DNA of 64,000 nt from the NCBI RefSeq assembly GCF_003116095.1, contig NZ_LGRA01000018.1, positions 1-64,000 of the forward strand. The letters run 5' to 3'. The translations under genes were made by a program, and so were the position numbers. Below, piece by piece: positions 1-11,036 of the stretch. The DNA comes from Azospirillum sp. TSO35-2 (GTDB taxonomy: Bacteria; Pseudomonadota; Alphaproteobacteria; Azospirillales; Azospirillaceae). The stretch's first letter is position 1; each line of letters opens with the position of its first letter. The notes below the pieces were generated by a model. It saw only the letters and a list, made by a program, of their open reading frames with translations, searched no databases and was not told the DNA's origin.

Positions 1-1085
1 TCGGAGCTGAGCTTGAAGTGGTTGTACTCCGGCCCGATGCTGAAGCCGGGGGCGACGACGTACTTGGCGCCGACCGTGATCAATTCGAACTTGGTCCGGC
101 CGCGCACCGTCAGGTCGCCGGCGTCCTTGGCGTTGAGGTAGCCGACGCCCAGCGTCGTCGGCCCGAAGGTGTATTGCGCGCCGGCGGTCCAGACGTCCTG
201 CTTCTCACGGCTGACGATGCCGACGCTGCTGCCCGGCTTGGCGTAGCCGCTGTCGCCCGACCAGGCGTAGCTGCCGCCGACCTTCAGCCCGCCATAGGCC
301 ACCGTCAGGCCGGCGTGGGTCGAGGACAGGTCGTCGAAGGTCGCCGCCGACACGCTGGAGTCCTTCGCCTTGCCGCCCAGGTAGAACAGGCTGGCGTTGA
401 CCGTCACCCCGCCGAAGCTGTTGGCGTAGGTGCCGCCGACCTCGTAGACGTCGCGGTAGGCGCCGGTGCGGTTGGCCGAGGGCAGCGCCACCTTCAGCCG
501 GTTGACGTCGGTGTTGCTGCTGTCCGACGACGGCTGATAGGAGGCGCCGAGCTTGAAGCCGGCGATCTCCGGCGTCCAGTAGGTGGCGCGGGTGGCGCTG
601 TTGCCGGAGATCAGGGCGCGGATGTTGCCGATGGTGACCGGCGCGTTGGCGGCGCTGTTGCCGAGCCAGGACGGGAAGGAGCCGTCGACGCCGCCGGTGC
701 CCCAGTCGGACGGCGCGATGATGCCGCTGTCGTCGGACGGCCCGTTCTCGACGCCGAGATGGAAGGTGCCGAAGCCGCCGTTGACGAAGAGGAAGGCGCG
801 GTCGTTGGTCAGGGTGCGGACGTTGCCGGTGCCGTTCTCCGCCAGCAGGCGCAGGCGGGCGCCGTATTCCAGCCCGTTGTCGGCCTTGGCCTTCGGCGTG
901 ACCAGCAGGCGCAGGCGGTTGCGGAACTCGGTGGAGCGCAGGCCGCTGTCGCGGTCCTGGCTGACATAGCCGCCCTCGAAATAGGCGTCGCCCCCCAGGA
1001 TGACGTCGAACTTCGACTGGGCGAAGGCCGGGGCCGAGACAAGCGTCACCGTGGCTGCTCCCAGCAGCAATGCGGTACGGACCAT
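1..1085 (-). CDS. Gram-negative porin (3' end beyond window)
   Basis: Outer-membrane beta-barrel porin of the general Gram-negative porin type, presumably letting sugars enter the periplasm. The ATG at 1085 is preceded by a GAGGA ribosome site 8 bases upstream. The product opens with a signal peptide of about 22 residues (cleavage after AFA, before QSKFDV). After that come alternating short amphipathic stretches rich in Gly, Tyr and Asn (for example GGLKVGGSYAWSG and VGGTYANSFGG), as in transmembrane beta strands. 361 codons are visible and the frame is still open at the window edge, so the C-terminal strand with its usual terminal aromatic residue is not seen. It is the last visible gene of the leftward araB-araD-araE set but is separated from araE by 148 bases holding two hairpins. 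An arabinose-induced porin is inferred from position only. Confidence 0.85.
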   Translation of the reverse strand, partial: MVRTALLLGAATVTLVSAPAFAQSKFDVILGGDAYFEGGYVSQDRDSGLRSTEFRNRLRLLVTPKAKADNGLEYGARLRLLAENGTGNVRTLTNDRAFLFVNGGFGTFHLGVENGPSDDSGIIAPSDWGTGGVDGSFPSWLGNSAANAPVTIGNIRALISGNSATRATYWTPEIAGFKLGASYQPSSDSSNTDVNRLKVALPSANRTGAYRDVYEVGGTYANSFGGVTVNASLFYLGGKAKDSSVSAATFDDLSSTHAGLTVAYGGLKVGGSYAWSGDSGYAKPGSSVGIVSREKQDVWTAGAQYTFGPTTLGVGYLNAKDAGDLTVRGRTKFELITVGAKYVVAPGFSIGPEYNHFKLSS

Positions 1086-1156
1086 TGTGCATTTCCTCGC
1101 TGTTGTTTGGTTTGTTTTGGTTTTTGTGTCGAAGCGGGCGCAAAACCGCTCCTGTC

Positions 1157-1221
1157 CGTCAGGCCCGGCATCCAGCCGGTCCTGACGGTGCGCGCAGAAC
1201 GTCAGCGCTCCAGGGCTGACG
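1157..1221 (-). promoter_or_regulatory. Two tandem hairpins between araE and porin
   Basis: Two inverted repeats lie in the gap. One is CGTCAGC/GCTGACG (arms 1200-1206 and 1215-1221). The other is CGTCAGG plus CCGGC paired with GCCGG plus CCTGACG (1157-1169 and 1175-1187, loop ATCCA, one mismatch). Neither is followed by a long U tract on the minus strand. They could be a partial terminator or an mRNA-stabilising or processing structure that gives the porin a different expression level from the ara enzymes. Confidence 0.5.
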
Positions 1222-1233
1222 TGGTTGTTGTTG

Positions 1234-2814
1234 TCAATCCCGGCCGAGCACGCCGTCGACGCGGCGCCACAGCCCCAGCGGGTTGCCGTCGCGCAGGGCC
1301 TCCGGCAACAGCTCGGCCGGCAGGTCCTGGTAGCAGACCGGGCGCAGGAAACGCCGGATCGCCAGCGTGCCGACCGAGGTCGTGCGGCTGTCCGACGTCG
1401 CCGGGAACGGGCCGCCATGCACCATCGCGTGGCACACCTCCACCCCGGTCGGCCAGCCATTCGCCAGGATGCGGCCGGCCTTGCGCTCCAGCGTCGGGAT
1501 CAACCCGCCCACCGCCGGAACGTCGGCCGTGTCCATCTGCAATGTCGCGGTCAGCTGGCCTTCCAGCCGTTCCGCCACCCGCCGCATCGTCGCCACGTCC
1601 GGGCAGCGGATCAGCAGCGACGCGGCGCCGAACACCTCCTCCTGCAACCCCTCGTCGGCCAGGAACGCCTCGGCCGTCGTGGTGAAGAAGGCCGCCTGGG
1701 CCTGGTTGGGGCCGGAGCAGGCGGTGCCGCGCGCCAGCGTCTCCACCGCCGCCGCGCCGGCCAGCTTGGCGACGCCGGCATCAAACGCCTGATGGATGCC
1801 CGGCGTCAGCATCGTCGCCGCGGCGCTGCCGCCGAGCGCCGCCACCGCCGCCGCGACGAAACGGTCGAGGTCCGGCCCGGCGACGCCCAGCAGGATGCCG
1901 GGGTTGGTGCAGAACTGCCCCGCCCCCATGGTCAGCGAGGCGACGAAGCCCTTGCCCAGCGCCTCGGCACGGGCGGCCAGCGCCGCCGGCATCAGGAAGA
2001 CCGGGTTGATGCTGCTCATCTCGGCGTAGACCGGGATCGGCTCCGGCCGCTTGGCCGCCACCTCCATCAGCGCCAGCCCGCCGCGGCGCGAGCCGGTGAA
2101 GCCGACCGCCTTGATCCGCGGATCGGCGACCAGCGCCGTGCCGATGGCGATGCCGGCGCCGAACAGCAGCGAGAACACGCCCTCATGCAGGCCGCAGGCC
2201 GCCACCGCCGCCTGGATGGCGCGGCCGACCAGCTCCGAGGTGCCGGGGTGGGCGGGATGGCCCTTGACCACCACCGGGCAGCCGGCGGCGAAGGCCGAGG
2301 CGGTGTCGCCGCCGGCGACCGAGAAGGCGAGCGGGAAGTTCGACGCGCCGAACACCGCGACCGGCCCCAGCGCGATGTGGCGCTGGCGCAGGTCGGCGCG
2401 CGGCAGCGGCGCGCGGTCGGGCAGCGCCGGGTCGATGCGGGCCTCCAGCCAGCTTCCCTCGCGCACGACCTGGGCGAACAGGCGGAGCTGGCCGACGGTG
2501 CGGCCGCGCTCGCCCTCCAGCCGCGGGCGCGGCAGGCCGCTTTCGGCCATGGCGCGGGTGATCAGCTCGTCGCCGAGGTCGAGGATGTTCTGGGCGACCG
2601 CCTCCAGGAAAGCGGCGCGCTGCTCCAGGCCGCTGTCGCGGAAGGCGTCGAAGGCGTCCCAGGCCAAGGCACAGGCACGCTCGACCTCGGCCGCGCCGCC
2701 GCCGCCGAAGCCGGGCTCCAGCGTTTCGCCGGTGGCGGGGTTGATGGCGTGGAAATCGCCGTCGCCGCCGCGGTGGCTCTGCGCGCCGATCAGCATCTCG
2801 CCGGTGAGGGTCAT
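1234..2814 (-). CDS. araE: Alpha-ketoglutaric semialdehyde dehydrogenase (ALDH family)
   Basis: Oxidises 2-oxoglutarate semialdehyde to 2-oxoglutarate with NAD(P)+, the last step of the non-phosphorylative L-arabinose pathway, in the cytoplasm. The 526-residue product has the aldehyde dehydrogenase landmarks: [11 protein letters not shown] near 155, GFTGSRRGG near 238, a general-base Glu in [10 protein letters not shown] near 265, and the nucleophile Cys in [10 protein letters not shown] near 302. At about 525 residues it resembles the longer NADP-type KGSADH II/III group of A. brasilense more than the shorter type I enzyme. Those isozymes also serve glucarate and hydroxyproline breakdown, so the symbol rests on the operon. 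The ATG at 2814 has an AAGGA site 7 bases upstream. It lies 44 bases after araD. Confidence 0.85.
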   Translation of the reverse strand: MTLTGEMLIGAQSHRGGDGDFHAINPATGETLEPGFGGGGAAEVERACALAWDAFDAFRDSGLEQRAAFLEAVAQNILDLGDELITRAMAESGLPRPRLEGERGRTVGQLRLFAQVVREGSWLEARIDPALPDRAPLPRADLRQRHIALGPVAVFGASNFPLAFSVAGGDTASAFAAGCPVVVKGHPAHPGTSELVGRAIQAAVAACGLHEGVFSLLFGAGIAIGTALVADPRIKAVGFTGSRRGGLALMEVAAKRPEPIPVYAEMSSINPVFLMPAALAARAEALGKGFVASLTMGAGQFCTNPGILLGVAGPDLDRFVAAAVAALGGSAAATMLTPGIHQAFDAGVAKLAGAAAVETLARGTACSGPNQAQAAFFTTTAEAFLADEGLQEEVFGAASLLIRCPDVATMRRVAERLEGQLTATLQMDTADVPAVGGLIPTLERKAGRILANGWPTGVEVCHAMVHGGPFPATSDSRTTSVGTLAIRRFLRPVCYQDLPAELLPEALRDGNPLGLWRRVDGVLGRD

Positions 2815-2858
2815 CGGGTTATCCTTGAACGAAAGAAGGCAACCGTAAAGATAGACGC

Positions 2859-3785
2859 TTACCGCGCCCAGCGCAGCACCAGCGGATCGAGCCGCCGCGC
2901 CGCATCGAGCAACCCGGCGCGGGTGGCCGGATGCAGCGGAGTCATCGGGTGACGCACCGCGTCCGACGCAATGATCCCGCCCTCCCGCATCAGCACCTTG
3001 GCGGTGGCGATGCCGCCCTGGCGGTTCTCGACGTTGATCAGCGGCAGCCAGCGCCCGTAGGCCGCCACCGCCGCCTCACGGTCGCCAGCCAGATAGGGGT
3101 CCATGATCCGGCGGATGCCGTCGGGATAGCCGCCGCCGGTCATCGCCCCGGTGGCGCCGGCGTCGAGGTCGGCCAGCAGGGTGATCGCCTCCTCGCCGTC
3201 CCACGGCCCTTCGATGGCGTCGCCGCCCAGCTCGATCAGCGTGCGCAGCTTGGCGGCGGCCTGCGGCACCTCGATCTTGAAGTACGAGACGTTGGCGATC
3301 TCGCGCGCCATGCGGGCCAGCAGGTGGGCGGACAGCGCGGTGCCGCTGACCGGCGCGTCCTGGATCATGATCGGGATGTCGATGGCGTCGGACACCCGCT
3401 GGAAGAACTCGACGATGCCGGGCTCGGGCACGCGGATGGTGGCGCCGTGGTAGGGCGGCATCACCATCACCATGGCGGCGCCCAGCTCCTGGGCGCGGCG
3501 GCTGCGCTCGGCGCAGGCCCTGGTGCTGAAATGAGTGGTGGTGACGATGACCGGGACGCGCCCCGCGACATGGCTGAGGATGGTTTCCATCAGCACCGTG
3601 CGCTCGTCGTCGGTCAGCACGAACTGCTCGGAGAAGTTGGCGAGGATGCACAGGCCGGTCGAGCCGGCGTCGATCATGAAGTCGACGCAGCGCGTCTGGC
3701 CGGCGAGGTCCAGCTCCCCCGTCTCGGTGAAGATCGTCGGCACGACGGGGAAGACGCCGCGGTAGGGTCGGGTGGTCGCCGGCAT
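2859..3785 (-). CDS. araD: L-2-keto-3-deoxyarabonate dehydratase (DHDPS family)
   Basis: Converts L-2-keto-3-deoxyarabonate to alpha-ketoglutaric semialdehyde. The 308-residue product has the TIM-barrel pattern of the dihydrodipicolinate synthase/N-acetylneuraminate lyase family: [10 protein letters not shown] at the start, [14 protein letters not shown] near 42, and a Schiff-base Lys in SYFKIEVPQ near 170. Length and sequence fit A. brasilense AraD, a dehydratase that does not cleave a carbon bond, and differ from classical DapA in the [11 protein letters not shown] segment. An in-frame GTG lies nine bases upstream (3794), but the AAAAGGAC ribosome site is properly spaced only for the ATG at 3785. 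It lies 28 bases after araB. The main alternative is another keto-deoxy-sugar-acid dehydratase or aldolase of the same fold; the neighbours make AraD much more likely. Confidence 0.88.
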   Translation of the reverse strand: MPATTRPYRGVFPVVPTIFTETGELDLAGQTRCVDFMIDAGSTGLCILANFSEQFVLTDDERTVLMETILSHVAGRVPVIVTTTHFSTRACAERSRRAQELGAAMVMVMPPYHGATIRVPEPGIVEFFQRVSDAIDIPIMIQDAPVSGTALSAHLLARMAREIANVSYFKIEVPQAAAKLRTLIELGGDAIEGPWDGEEAITLLADLDAGATGAMTGGGYPDGIRRIMDPYLAGDREAAVAAYGRWLPLINVENRQGGIATAKVLMREGGIIASDAVRHPMTPLHPATRAGLLDAARRLDPLVLRWAR

Positions 3786-3813
3786 GGCAATCACGTCCTT
3801 TTCGGGAAATGTG

Positions 3814-4692
3814 TCAGGAAGAACGCCCGAACCGCCCGCAGGGCAGGCCGCGGACGCCGGGCGCGCACTCGAAGATGGCCCCGGCCAGCGGCTCGTCGGG
3901 CCGGCCGTGGGCCGCGGTGGTGATGAACAACCGGTCCAGCTCCGGCCCGGCGAAGACGCAGGAGGTGACGCGGGACACCGGCAGCCGGATGACGCGGTCC
4001 AGCGACCCGTCGGGCCGGAAGCGGCTGACCCGCCCGCCGTCCCAATGGGCGATCCACAGCCCGCCCTCGGCGTCGCAGGTCATGCCGTCGGGGTAGCCGT
4101 CCGCCTCGGTGAAGCGGATGTGGACGCGCTTGCCGGCCAGCCCGCCATCGGCGCCGACGTCGAAGGCGTAGACCGTCCGCGCCGCGCTGTCGGTGTGGTA
4201 CAGGGTGCGGCCGTCCGGCGACAGCGCCGGGCCGTTGGCAACGGTGTAGCCCGCGTCCACAAGGGCGACCGTGCCGTCCGGGTCGATCCGGTGCAGCGCG
4301 CCGGTGGGCGCCGCCTCCGCATCGTCCATGCTGCCGACCCACAGGCGGCCCTGCGCGTCGGCCTTGGCGTCGTTCAGCCGGTTGCCGGGCCGGTCGGGGT
4401 CGAGCCGCGCCAGCTCGCCGACGATCACCGGCTCCTCGCCGTCCAGGCGCAGCCGGACCACCCGGCGCGACCGCAGGCCGGCGATGAAGCCGTCGCCGTC
4501 GGCGCTCTCGACCAGCCAGCAGGCGGCGTCCGCCATCGCCCAGTCCCGGCGCGCGCCGTCGGCCAGCGACAGGCGGAGGATGCGGCCGCCCCGGATGTCG
4601 ACGGCGTAGACCGCGCCTTGCCCTGGCGACCACAGCGGGCCTTCGCCCAGCAGCGCCCCGGCGGGCCACACGCAACGCGCTTCCTGCGGCAT
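3814..4692 (-). CDS. araB: L-arabinolactonase (SMP-30/gluconolactonase family)
   Basis: Hydrolyses L-arabino-gamma-lactone to L-arabonate, the second pathway step. The 292-residue product is a six-bladed propeller of the SMP-30/regucalcin family. Likely metal ligands are visible: Glu17 in GEGPLW, Asn in GNRLNDAK (about 104-107), Asn153 in VANGPALSPDG and Asp202 in GYPDGMTCD. A GGGGGAGG ribosome site precedes the ATG at 4692. It is the first gene of the leftward araB-araD-araE-porin set and is divergent from the LysR regulator gene. The symbol follows the A. brasilense nomenclature, not E. coli ribulokinase AraB. Confidence 0.87.
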   Translation of the reverse strand: MPQEARCVWPAGALLGEGPLWSPGQGAVYAVDIRGGRILRLSLADGARRDWAMADAACWLVESADGDGFIAGLRSRRVVRLRLDGEEPVIVGELARLDPDRPGNRLNDAKADAQGRLWVGSMDDAEAAPTGALHRIDPDGTVALVDAGYTVANGPALSPDGRTLYHTDSAARTVYAFDVGADGGLAGKRVHIRFTEADGYPDGMTCDAEGGLWIAHWDGGRVSRFRPDGSLDRVIRLPVSRVTSCVFAGPELDRLFITTAAHGRPDEPLAGAIFECAPGVRGLPCGRFGRSS

Positions 4693-4807
4693 CCCGCTTC
4701 GCCTCCCCCTGCCCTTGGCCTTTGTTCCGCCCCCATCCGGCGATGCGGTGGGGCGGTTTTAAAATTTGTTGACTGCCCAAACGATAAGGGGCCTTTTGAT
4801 AATCGTC

Positions 4808-4848
4808 CAATACGAAGATCGGTGTGGGCGATACCAAATATCGTATTG
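4808..4848. promoter_or_regulatory. Candidate GbpR operator in the araB-gbpR gap
   Basis: The divergent intergenic region contains CAATACGA (4808-4815) and its exact reverse complement TCGTATTG (4841-4848). Inside the span is a second small palindrome CGATA-CCAAA-TATCG (4829-4843). A related box (CGATAT-N8-ATATCG) lies upstream of chvE at 5885-5904. Position and symmetry suit a LysR-type regulator acting on itself and on araB; the protein-site pairing is inferred. Confidence 0.5.
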
Positions 4849-4880
4849 CCCCGACCACGCCCGACCGGAGGCCACGACCC

Positions 4881-5927
4881 GTGACATCCCAACGCTTTTC
4901 CGCCAACTGGTTCCAGCGGGTGCGCCTGAAGCTGCGCCACCTCCAACTGTTCGCGGCGCTGGACGAGCACCGCAACCTGCACCGCGCCGCCGCCAGCCTG
5001 AACATGTCGCAGCCCGCCGCCTCCAAGCTGCTGGGCGACCTGGAGGAGACGCTGGGCATCGAGCTGTTCGACCGCCATGGCCGCGGGGTCGAGCCGAACT
5101 GGTACGGCAGCCTGATGATCCGCCACGCCCGGATGATCCTCAGCGAACTGGAGGAGACGGGGGAGGAGTTGAACGCCCTGCTCGCCGGGCACAGCGGCCG
5201 GGTGGCGATCGGCACGGTGATGGCCCCGGCGGTGGAGCTGGTGGTGCCGGTGATCAGCGCCCTCACCCGCGAGCACCCCAACCTGAAGATCGCCGTCGCG
5301 GTGGAAACCAGCGACGTGCTGGCCGAACGGGTCCACCAGGGGGTGATGGATTTCGCCATCGGCCGGCTGCCGGGACGCTTCGACCCCTCCGCCTTCGATT
5401 ACCAGGAGATCAACAGCGAGGAGCTGTGCTTCGTCTGCCGCGACACCCACCCGCTGCTGCGGCTGAACCGTCCGCTGACCACGGCCGACCTGGTGGACAC
5501 CACCTGGATCCTCCAGCCGGTCGGCTCGCTGCTGCGCGACCGGGTCGAGGCGCTGTTCCGCGCCGAGGGGGTGCGGCCGCCGCAGCGGGTGATCGAGAGC
5601 GCCTCCCCCGTCATCTCGATGGCGATGGTGGCGGAAACCGATTCGGTGACCGTCTTCGCCCGCGCGCTGGCGCAGGTGTTCTCGCCCAGCGGCTGCTGCA
5701 TGATCCTGCCCTTCCACAAGCGGTTCAGCGTCGAGCCCTATGGGATCTTCTGGCTGAAGGACCGTCCGCTGTCGCCCGGCGCGCACACCGTGCTGGCCGC
5801 GGTGCGGGCGGCGGCGGCACGCTCCCTGCGCCGCGCCGCGCCCGCCGCGCCATGCACCATCGCGCCACCGGACGCCGGGCCGGCCGATATCAAAATGCAT
5901 ATCGAAACGCCGAATAATCATATTTGA
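4881..5927 (+). CDS. gbpR: LysR-family regulator, GbpR-like
   Basis: Transcription regulator expected to respond to sugars or sugar acids and to control chvE and the ara genes, as GbpR does for chvE in Agrobacterium. It has an N-terminal winged helix-turn-helix (KLRHLQLFAALDEHRNLHRAAASLNMSQPAASKLLGDLE, about residues 13-50) and a C-terminal LysR substrate domain. The GTG at 4881 is chosen because GGAGG lies about 10 bases upstream (4867-4871) and it puts the start close to the conserved NWFQR..LKLRHLQ opening of GbpR-type proteins. An in-frame ATG at 4824 would add 19 residues and would lie inside the operator candidate. Product 348 residues. It is divergent from araB and 117 bases upstream of chvE. 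Confidence 0.83.
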   Translation: MTSQRFSANWFQRVRLKLRHLQLFAALDEHRNLHRAAASLNMSQPAASKLLGDLEETLGIELFDRHGRGVEPNWYGSLMIRHARMILSELEETGEELNALLAGHSGRVAIGTVMAPAVELVVPVISALTREHPNLKIAVAVETSDVLAERVHQGVMDFAIGRLPGRFDPSAFDYQEINSEELCFVCRDTHPLLRLNRPLTTADLVDTTWILQPVGSLLRDRVEALFRAEGVRPPQRVIESASPVISMAMVAETDSVTVFARALAQVFSPSGCCMILPFHKRFSVEPYGIFWLKDRPLSPGAHTVLAAVRAAAARSLRRAAPAAPCTIAPPDAGPADIKMHIETPNNHI

Positions 5928-5958
5928 CAGTTATGGCAAAACGGGGGATTGCTAGACA
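5885..5958 (+). promoter_or_regulatory. Regulatory region upstream of chvE
   Basis: Three elements are visible. CGATAT-N8-ATATCG (5885-5904, in the 3' end of gbpR) resembles the box in front of gbpR. A good -35-like TTGACA (5924-5929) sits in ATTTGACAGTTATGG, which recurs at two other places in the window. TTGCTAGACA (5949-5958) recurs upstream of the second sugar transporter at 56749-56758. No textbook -10 hexamer lies 16-18 bases from TTGACA, so the exact promoter is uncertain. Confidence 0.4.
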
Positions 5959-6044
5959 CACAAACCATTGCCGCACGAGCCATCCGTGCTCGATGCAGCA
6001 GCGCCGGCGAACGGCATGTCACAGAACGGGGAGGAAACGGGTCC

Positions 6045-7118
6045 ATGTCTTCTTTCAAGTCGAAGCTCGCCGGATTGGCCGTCGGCCTGCTGGCCGTCGC
6101 CGGCACCGCCGCCCCGGCCCTGGCGCAGACCAAGCCGACCATCGGCATTTCGATGCCGACCAAGTCGTCCGCCCGCTGGATCGACGACGGCAACAACATG
6201 GTCAAGTATTTCCAGGACAAGGGCTACAAGACCGACCTGCAATACGCCGAAGACGACATCCCCAACCAGCTCGCCCAGATCGAGAACATGGTCACCAAGA
6301 ACGACAAGGTTCTGGTGATCGCCGCCATCGACGGGACGACGCTGACCGACGTGCTGCACAAGGCGGCTGAGCGCGGTGTGAAGATCATCGCCTATGACCG
6401 CCTGATCCGCGGGTCGGCCGACGTCGACTACTACGCCACCTTCGACAACTTCCAGGTCGGCGTCCTCCAGGCCTCCTACATCGAGAAGGCGCTGGGTCTG
6501 AAGGAGGGCAAGGGCCCCTTCAACATCGAGCTGTTCGGCGGCTCCCCCGACGACAACAACGCCTATTTCTTCTACAACGGCGCCATGTCGGTGCTGCAGC
6601 CCTACATCGACAGCGGCAAGCTGAAGGTCGGCAGCGGCCAGGTCGGCATGGACAAGGTGTCCACCCTGCGCTGGGACGGCGCCGTCGCCCAGGCCCGCAT
6701 GGACAATCTGCTGAGCGCCTACTACTCCGGCAAGCGGGTCGACGCGGTGCTGTCGCCCTATGACGGCCTGAGCATCGGCATCATCTCGTCGCTGAAGGGC
6801 GTCGGCTACGGCTCGGCCTCGCTGCCGATGCCGGTGGTGACCGGGCAGGACGCCGAGGTGCCGTCGGTCAAGTCGATCCTGGCCGGGGAACAGCGCTCCA
6901 CCGTGTTCAAGGACACCCGCGAACTGGCGAAGGTCACGGTCGGCATGGTCGACGACATGCTGAGCGGCCGCACCCCGCAGGTCAACGACACCAAGACCTA
7001 CGACAACGGCAAGAAGGTCGTCCCGTCCTATCTGCTGAAGCCGGTCAGCGTCGACGCGTCGAACTGGAAGCAGGCCCTGGTGGACAGCGGCTACTACAAG
7101 GAAACCCAGATCAAGTGA
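6045..7118 (+). CDS. chvE: ChvE-type periplasmic sugar-binding protein
   Basis: Binds monosaccharides (arabinose, galactose, glucose and relatives in known ChvE/SbpA proteins), delivers them to the GguAB transporter and can present them to a chemoreceptor. The 357-residue product has a signal peptide cleaved after APALA (about residue 27). The mature protein shows ChvE landmarks: [31 protein letters not shown] and [21 protein letters not shown]. The ATG at 6045 has GGGAGGAA about 7 bases upstream; an upstream in-frame extension lacks a signal-peptide pattern. It leads the chvE-gguA-gguB set, with a large hairpin in the 78-base gap before gguA. Confidence 0.92.
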   Translation: MSSFKSKLAGLAVGLLAVAGTAAPALAQTKPTIGISMPTKSSARWIDDGNNMVKYFQDKGYKTDLQYAEDDIPNQLAQIENMVTKNDKVLVIAAIDGTTLTDVLHKAAERGVKIIAYDRLIRGSADVDYYATFDNFQVGVLQASYIEKALGLKEGKGPFNIELFGGSPDDNNAYFFYNGAMSVLQPYIDSGKLKVGSGQVGMDKVSTLRWDGAVAQARMDNLLSAYYSGKRVDAVLSPYDGLSIGIISSLKGVGYGSASLPMPVVTGQDAEVPSVKSILAGEQRSTVFKDTRELAKVTVGMVDDMLSGRTPQVNDTKTYDNGKKVVPSYLLKPVSVDASNWKQALVDSGYYKETQIK

Positions 7119-7125
7119 CCGGACG

Positions 7126-7164
7126 GCCGCGGCGGGTGGCGGCCTGCCCGCCGCCCGCCGCGGC
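7126..7164 (+). promoter_or_regulatory. Strong intercistronic hairpin chvE/gguA
   Basis: Left arm 7126-7142 pairs with 7148-7164 over 17 positions (16 Watson-Crick pairs and one G-U), with loop CCTGC. The outer 11 bp (GCCGCGGCGGG) are perfect. It starts 8 bases after the chvE stop and has no U tract. Similar structures in binding-protein operons protect the upstream message and reduce read-through, so the binding protein is made in excess. Confidence 0.75.
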
Positions 7165-7196
7165 ACCGGAAAAACGGGACGATCGGGGTCATCGAC

Positions 7197-8776
<1,580 letters not shown>

Positions 8777-8780
<4 letters not shown>

Positions 8781-9973
8781 GCGCCGAAATCAACCTGCCG
8801 GCCCAGCCGCGCGACGCCTCCATGGCGAAGTTCCTCAAGAGCCACATGCGCGATTACGGCATGCTGATCTCGCTGCTGGCGATCGTGGCGTTCTTCCAGT
8901 ACGTCACCGACGGCACGCTGCTGCAGCCGCTGAACCTGACCAATCTGGTGCTGCAGAACAGCTACATCATCATCATGTCGCTGGGCATGCTGCTGGTGAT
9001 CGTCGCCGGGCACATCGACCTGTCCGTCGGCTCCATCGTCGGCTTCATCGGCGCGCTCGCCGCCATCCTGATGGTGCAGTTCCACCTGCATTTCCTCCCC
9101 ACCACCCTGATCTGCCTCGTCGCCGGCGGCATCATCGGCGCGGCGCAGGGCTATTGGGTCGCCTATTTCCGCATCCCGTCCTTCATCGTGACGCTGGCCG
9201 GCATGCTGGTGTTCCGCGGCCTCAGTCTGGCGCTGCTGGCCGGCCAGTCGGTCGGCCCCTTCCCGGTGGAGTTCCAGCTTCTCAGCTCCGGCTTCATTCC
9301 CGACGTCTTCGGGATGAGCGGCTTCCACCTGACGACGCTGCTGCTGTGCGTGGTGACGCCGGCGATCATGATCGGGATGAGCGTCGCCGCCCGCCTGCGC
9401 CGCCACCGCTTCGCCATCGAGCAGGAGCCGCTGCCGCTGTTCATTGCCAAGAGCGCCGGTCTGTTCGCCGTGATGGCCTACATCGGCTGGCTGCTGGCCT
9501 CCTACAAGGGACTGCCGAACGTCCTGATCATCATGTCGATCCTGATCGGCCTCTACGCCTTCGTCACCCGCGACACCACCATCGGCCGGCGCATCTACGC
9601 GCTGGGCGGCAACGAGAAGGCGGCCAAGCTGTCGGGCATCGATACCCGCCGGCTGTCCTTCTACACCTTCGTCAACATGGGCGTCCTGGCGGCGCTGGCC
9701 GGGCTGATCTTCGCCGCCCGCCTCAACACCGCCACGCCGAAGGCCGGCGTGTCGTTCGAGCTGGACGTGATCGCCGCCTGCTTCATCGGCGGCGCCTCGG
9801 CCTCGGGCGGCGTCGGCCGGGTGACGGGTGCGGTGATCGGCGCCTTCATCATGGGCGTGATGAACAACGGCATGTCGATCCTCGGCATCGGCATCGACTG
9901 GCAGCAGGTGATCAAGGGTCTGGTGCTGCTCGCCGCCGTCTGCTTCGACGTCTACAACAAGGGCAAGGCCTGA
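8777..9973 (+). CDS. gguB: Sugar ABC transporter permease GguB
   Basis: Membrane channel subunit of the ChvE/GguA importer. The 398-residue, very hydrophobic product belongs to the RbsC/XylH family. Multiple transmembrane segments are visible, including [15 protein letters not shown] near the N-terminus and [23 protein letters not shown], the family signature for this type of permease. It has a larger central loop ([15 protein letters not shown]) than ribose permeases, as in XylH/GguB. It overlaps gguA by 4 bases and is followed 42 bases later by araA. Confidence 0.92.
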
Positions 9974-10015
9974 CTCGGCCTTCACGCCGGTCGGACCCAT
10001 TCCGGGACACCTGTC

Positions 10016-10975
10016 ATGACGCTCCCCACCCTCGGGCTTGTCGGTCTGGGAAAGATCGCCCGCGACCAGCACATCCCGGCCATCGCCGCCACCGGCCTGT
10101 TCGATCTGGCCGCGGTGGTCAGCCCGGACGGCGCCGTTTACGAGGGCGTGCCGACCTTCCGCAGCCAGACCGAGATGCTGGACACCCTGCCCGACCTCGA
10201 CGCGGTGGCGATCTGCACGCCGCCCGCCGTGCGGCACGGGCTGACGGCCGAGGCGCTGCGGGCCGGCCTGCACGTCCTGATCGAGAAGCCGCCGGCCGCC
10301 ACCGTGTCGGAGCTTCAGCACCTGACGGAGAAGGCCGCGACGGTCCGGCGCACCCTGTTCACCGCCTGGCATTCCCAGTTCAACCCGGCGGTGGAGGAGA
10401 CGCGGCGGCGGCTCGCCGAGGGCGGCGCCATCCGCAGCGTCGCCATCACCTGGAAGGAGGATGTGCGGCGCTGGCACCCCGGCCAGGACTGGATCTTCGC
10501 GGCGGGCGGCTTCGGCGTCTTCGACCCCGGCATCAACGCCCTGTCGATCCTGACCCGCATCCTGCCCGGCCCGGTCTTCGTCCGCGGCGCCGAGCTGCTG
10601 GTTCCCGCCAACCGCGACACCCCGATCGCCGCGATGCTGGAGATGCAGGCCGGCTACGCCGTGACCCACGGTTCGGCCGCCGGCGTCCCGATGACCGCCG
10701 ACTTCGACTTCCGCCAGGAGGGCGAGCAGACCTGGGCCATCGCCATCGTCATGGCCGACGGCACCCGGCTGGACCTGACCCGCGGCGGCACCCGGCTGGC
10801 GATCGACGGGGTGCCGACGGCGGAGGAGCCGGACACCGAATACCAGCGCATCTACCGGCATTTCCACCGGCTGATCGCCGACGGGGCGTGCGACGTCGAC
10901 GCCCGGCCGCTGCACCTGGTCGCCGACGCCTGCCTGGTCGGGCGCTGGCGGACCACCGACGCCTTCGACTGGTAA
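10016..10975 (+). CDS. araA: L-arabinose (D-galactose) 1-dehydrogenase, Gfo/Idh/MocA family
   Basis: Oxidises L-arabinose, and in characterised homologues D-galactose, to the 1,4-lactone with NAD(P)+, the first pathway step. The 319-residue product has an N-terminal Rossmann motif (GLVGLGKIARDQHIPAI, about 7-23) and the family EKPPA segment near 90. The block WKEDVRRWHPGQDWI followed by GGFGVFDPGINALSI closely matches what I recall of A. brasilense AraA. It lies between the transporter permease and the chemoreceptor gene. This AraA is unrelated to the E. coli isomerase of the same name. Confidence 0.9.
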   Translation: MTLPTLGLVGLGKIARDQHIPAIAATGLFDLAAVVSPDGAVYEGVPTFRSQTEMLDTLPDLDAVAICTPPAVRHGLTAEALRAGLHVLIEKPPAATVSELQHLTEKAATVRRTLFTAWHSQFNPAVEETRRRLAEGGAIRSVAITWKEDVRRWHPGQDWIFAAGGFGVFDPGINALSILTRILPGPVFVRGAELLVPANRDTPIAAMLEMQAGYAVTHGSAAGVPMTADFDFRQEGEQTWAIAIVMADGTRLDLTRGGTRLAIDGVPTAEEPDTEYQRIYRHFHRLIADGACDVDARPLHLVADACLVGRWRTTDAFDW

Positions 10976-11036
10976 GCCCGTCACCCACCGCGCGTTCTGA
11001 CACCACGAGCCTGCTGCCGGGCAAGGGAGGTCCAGC

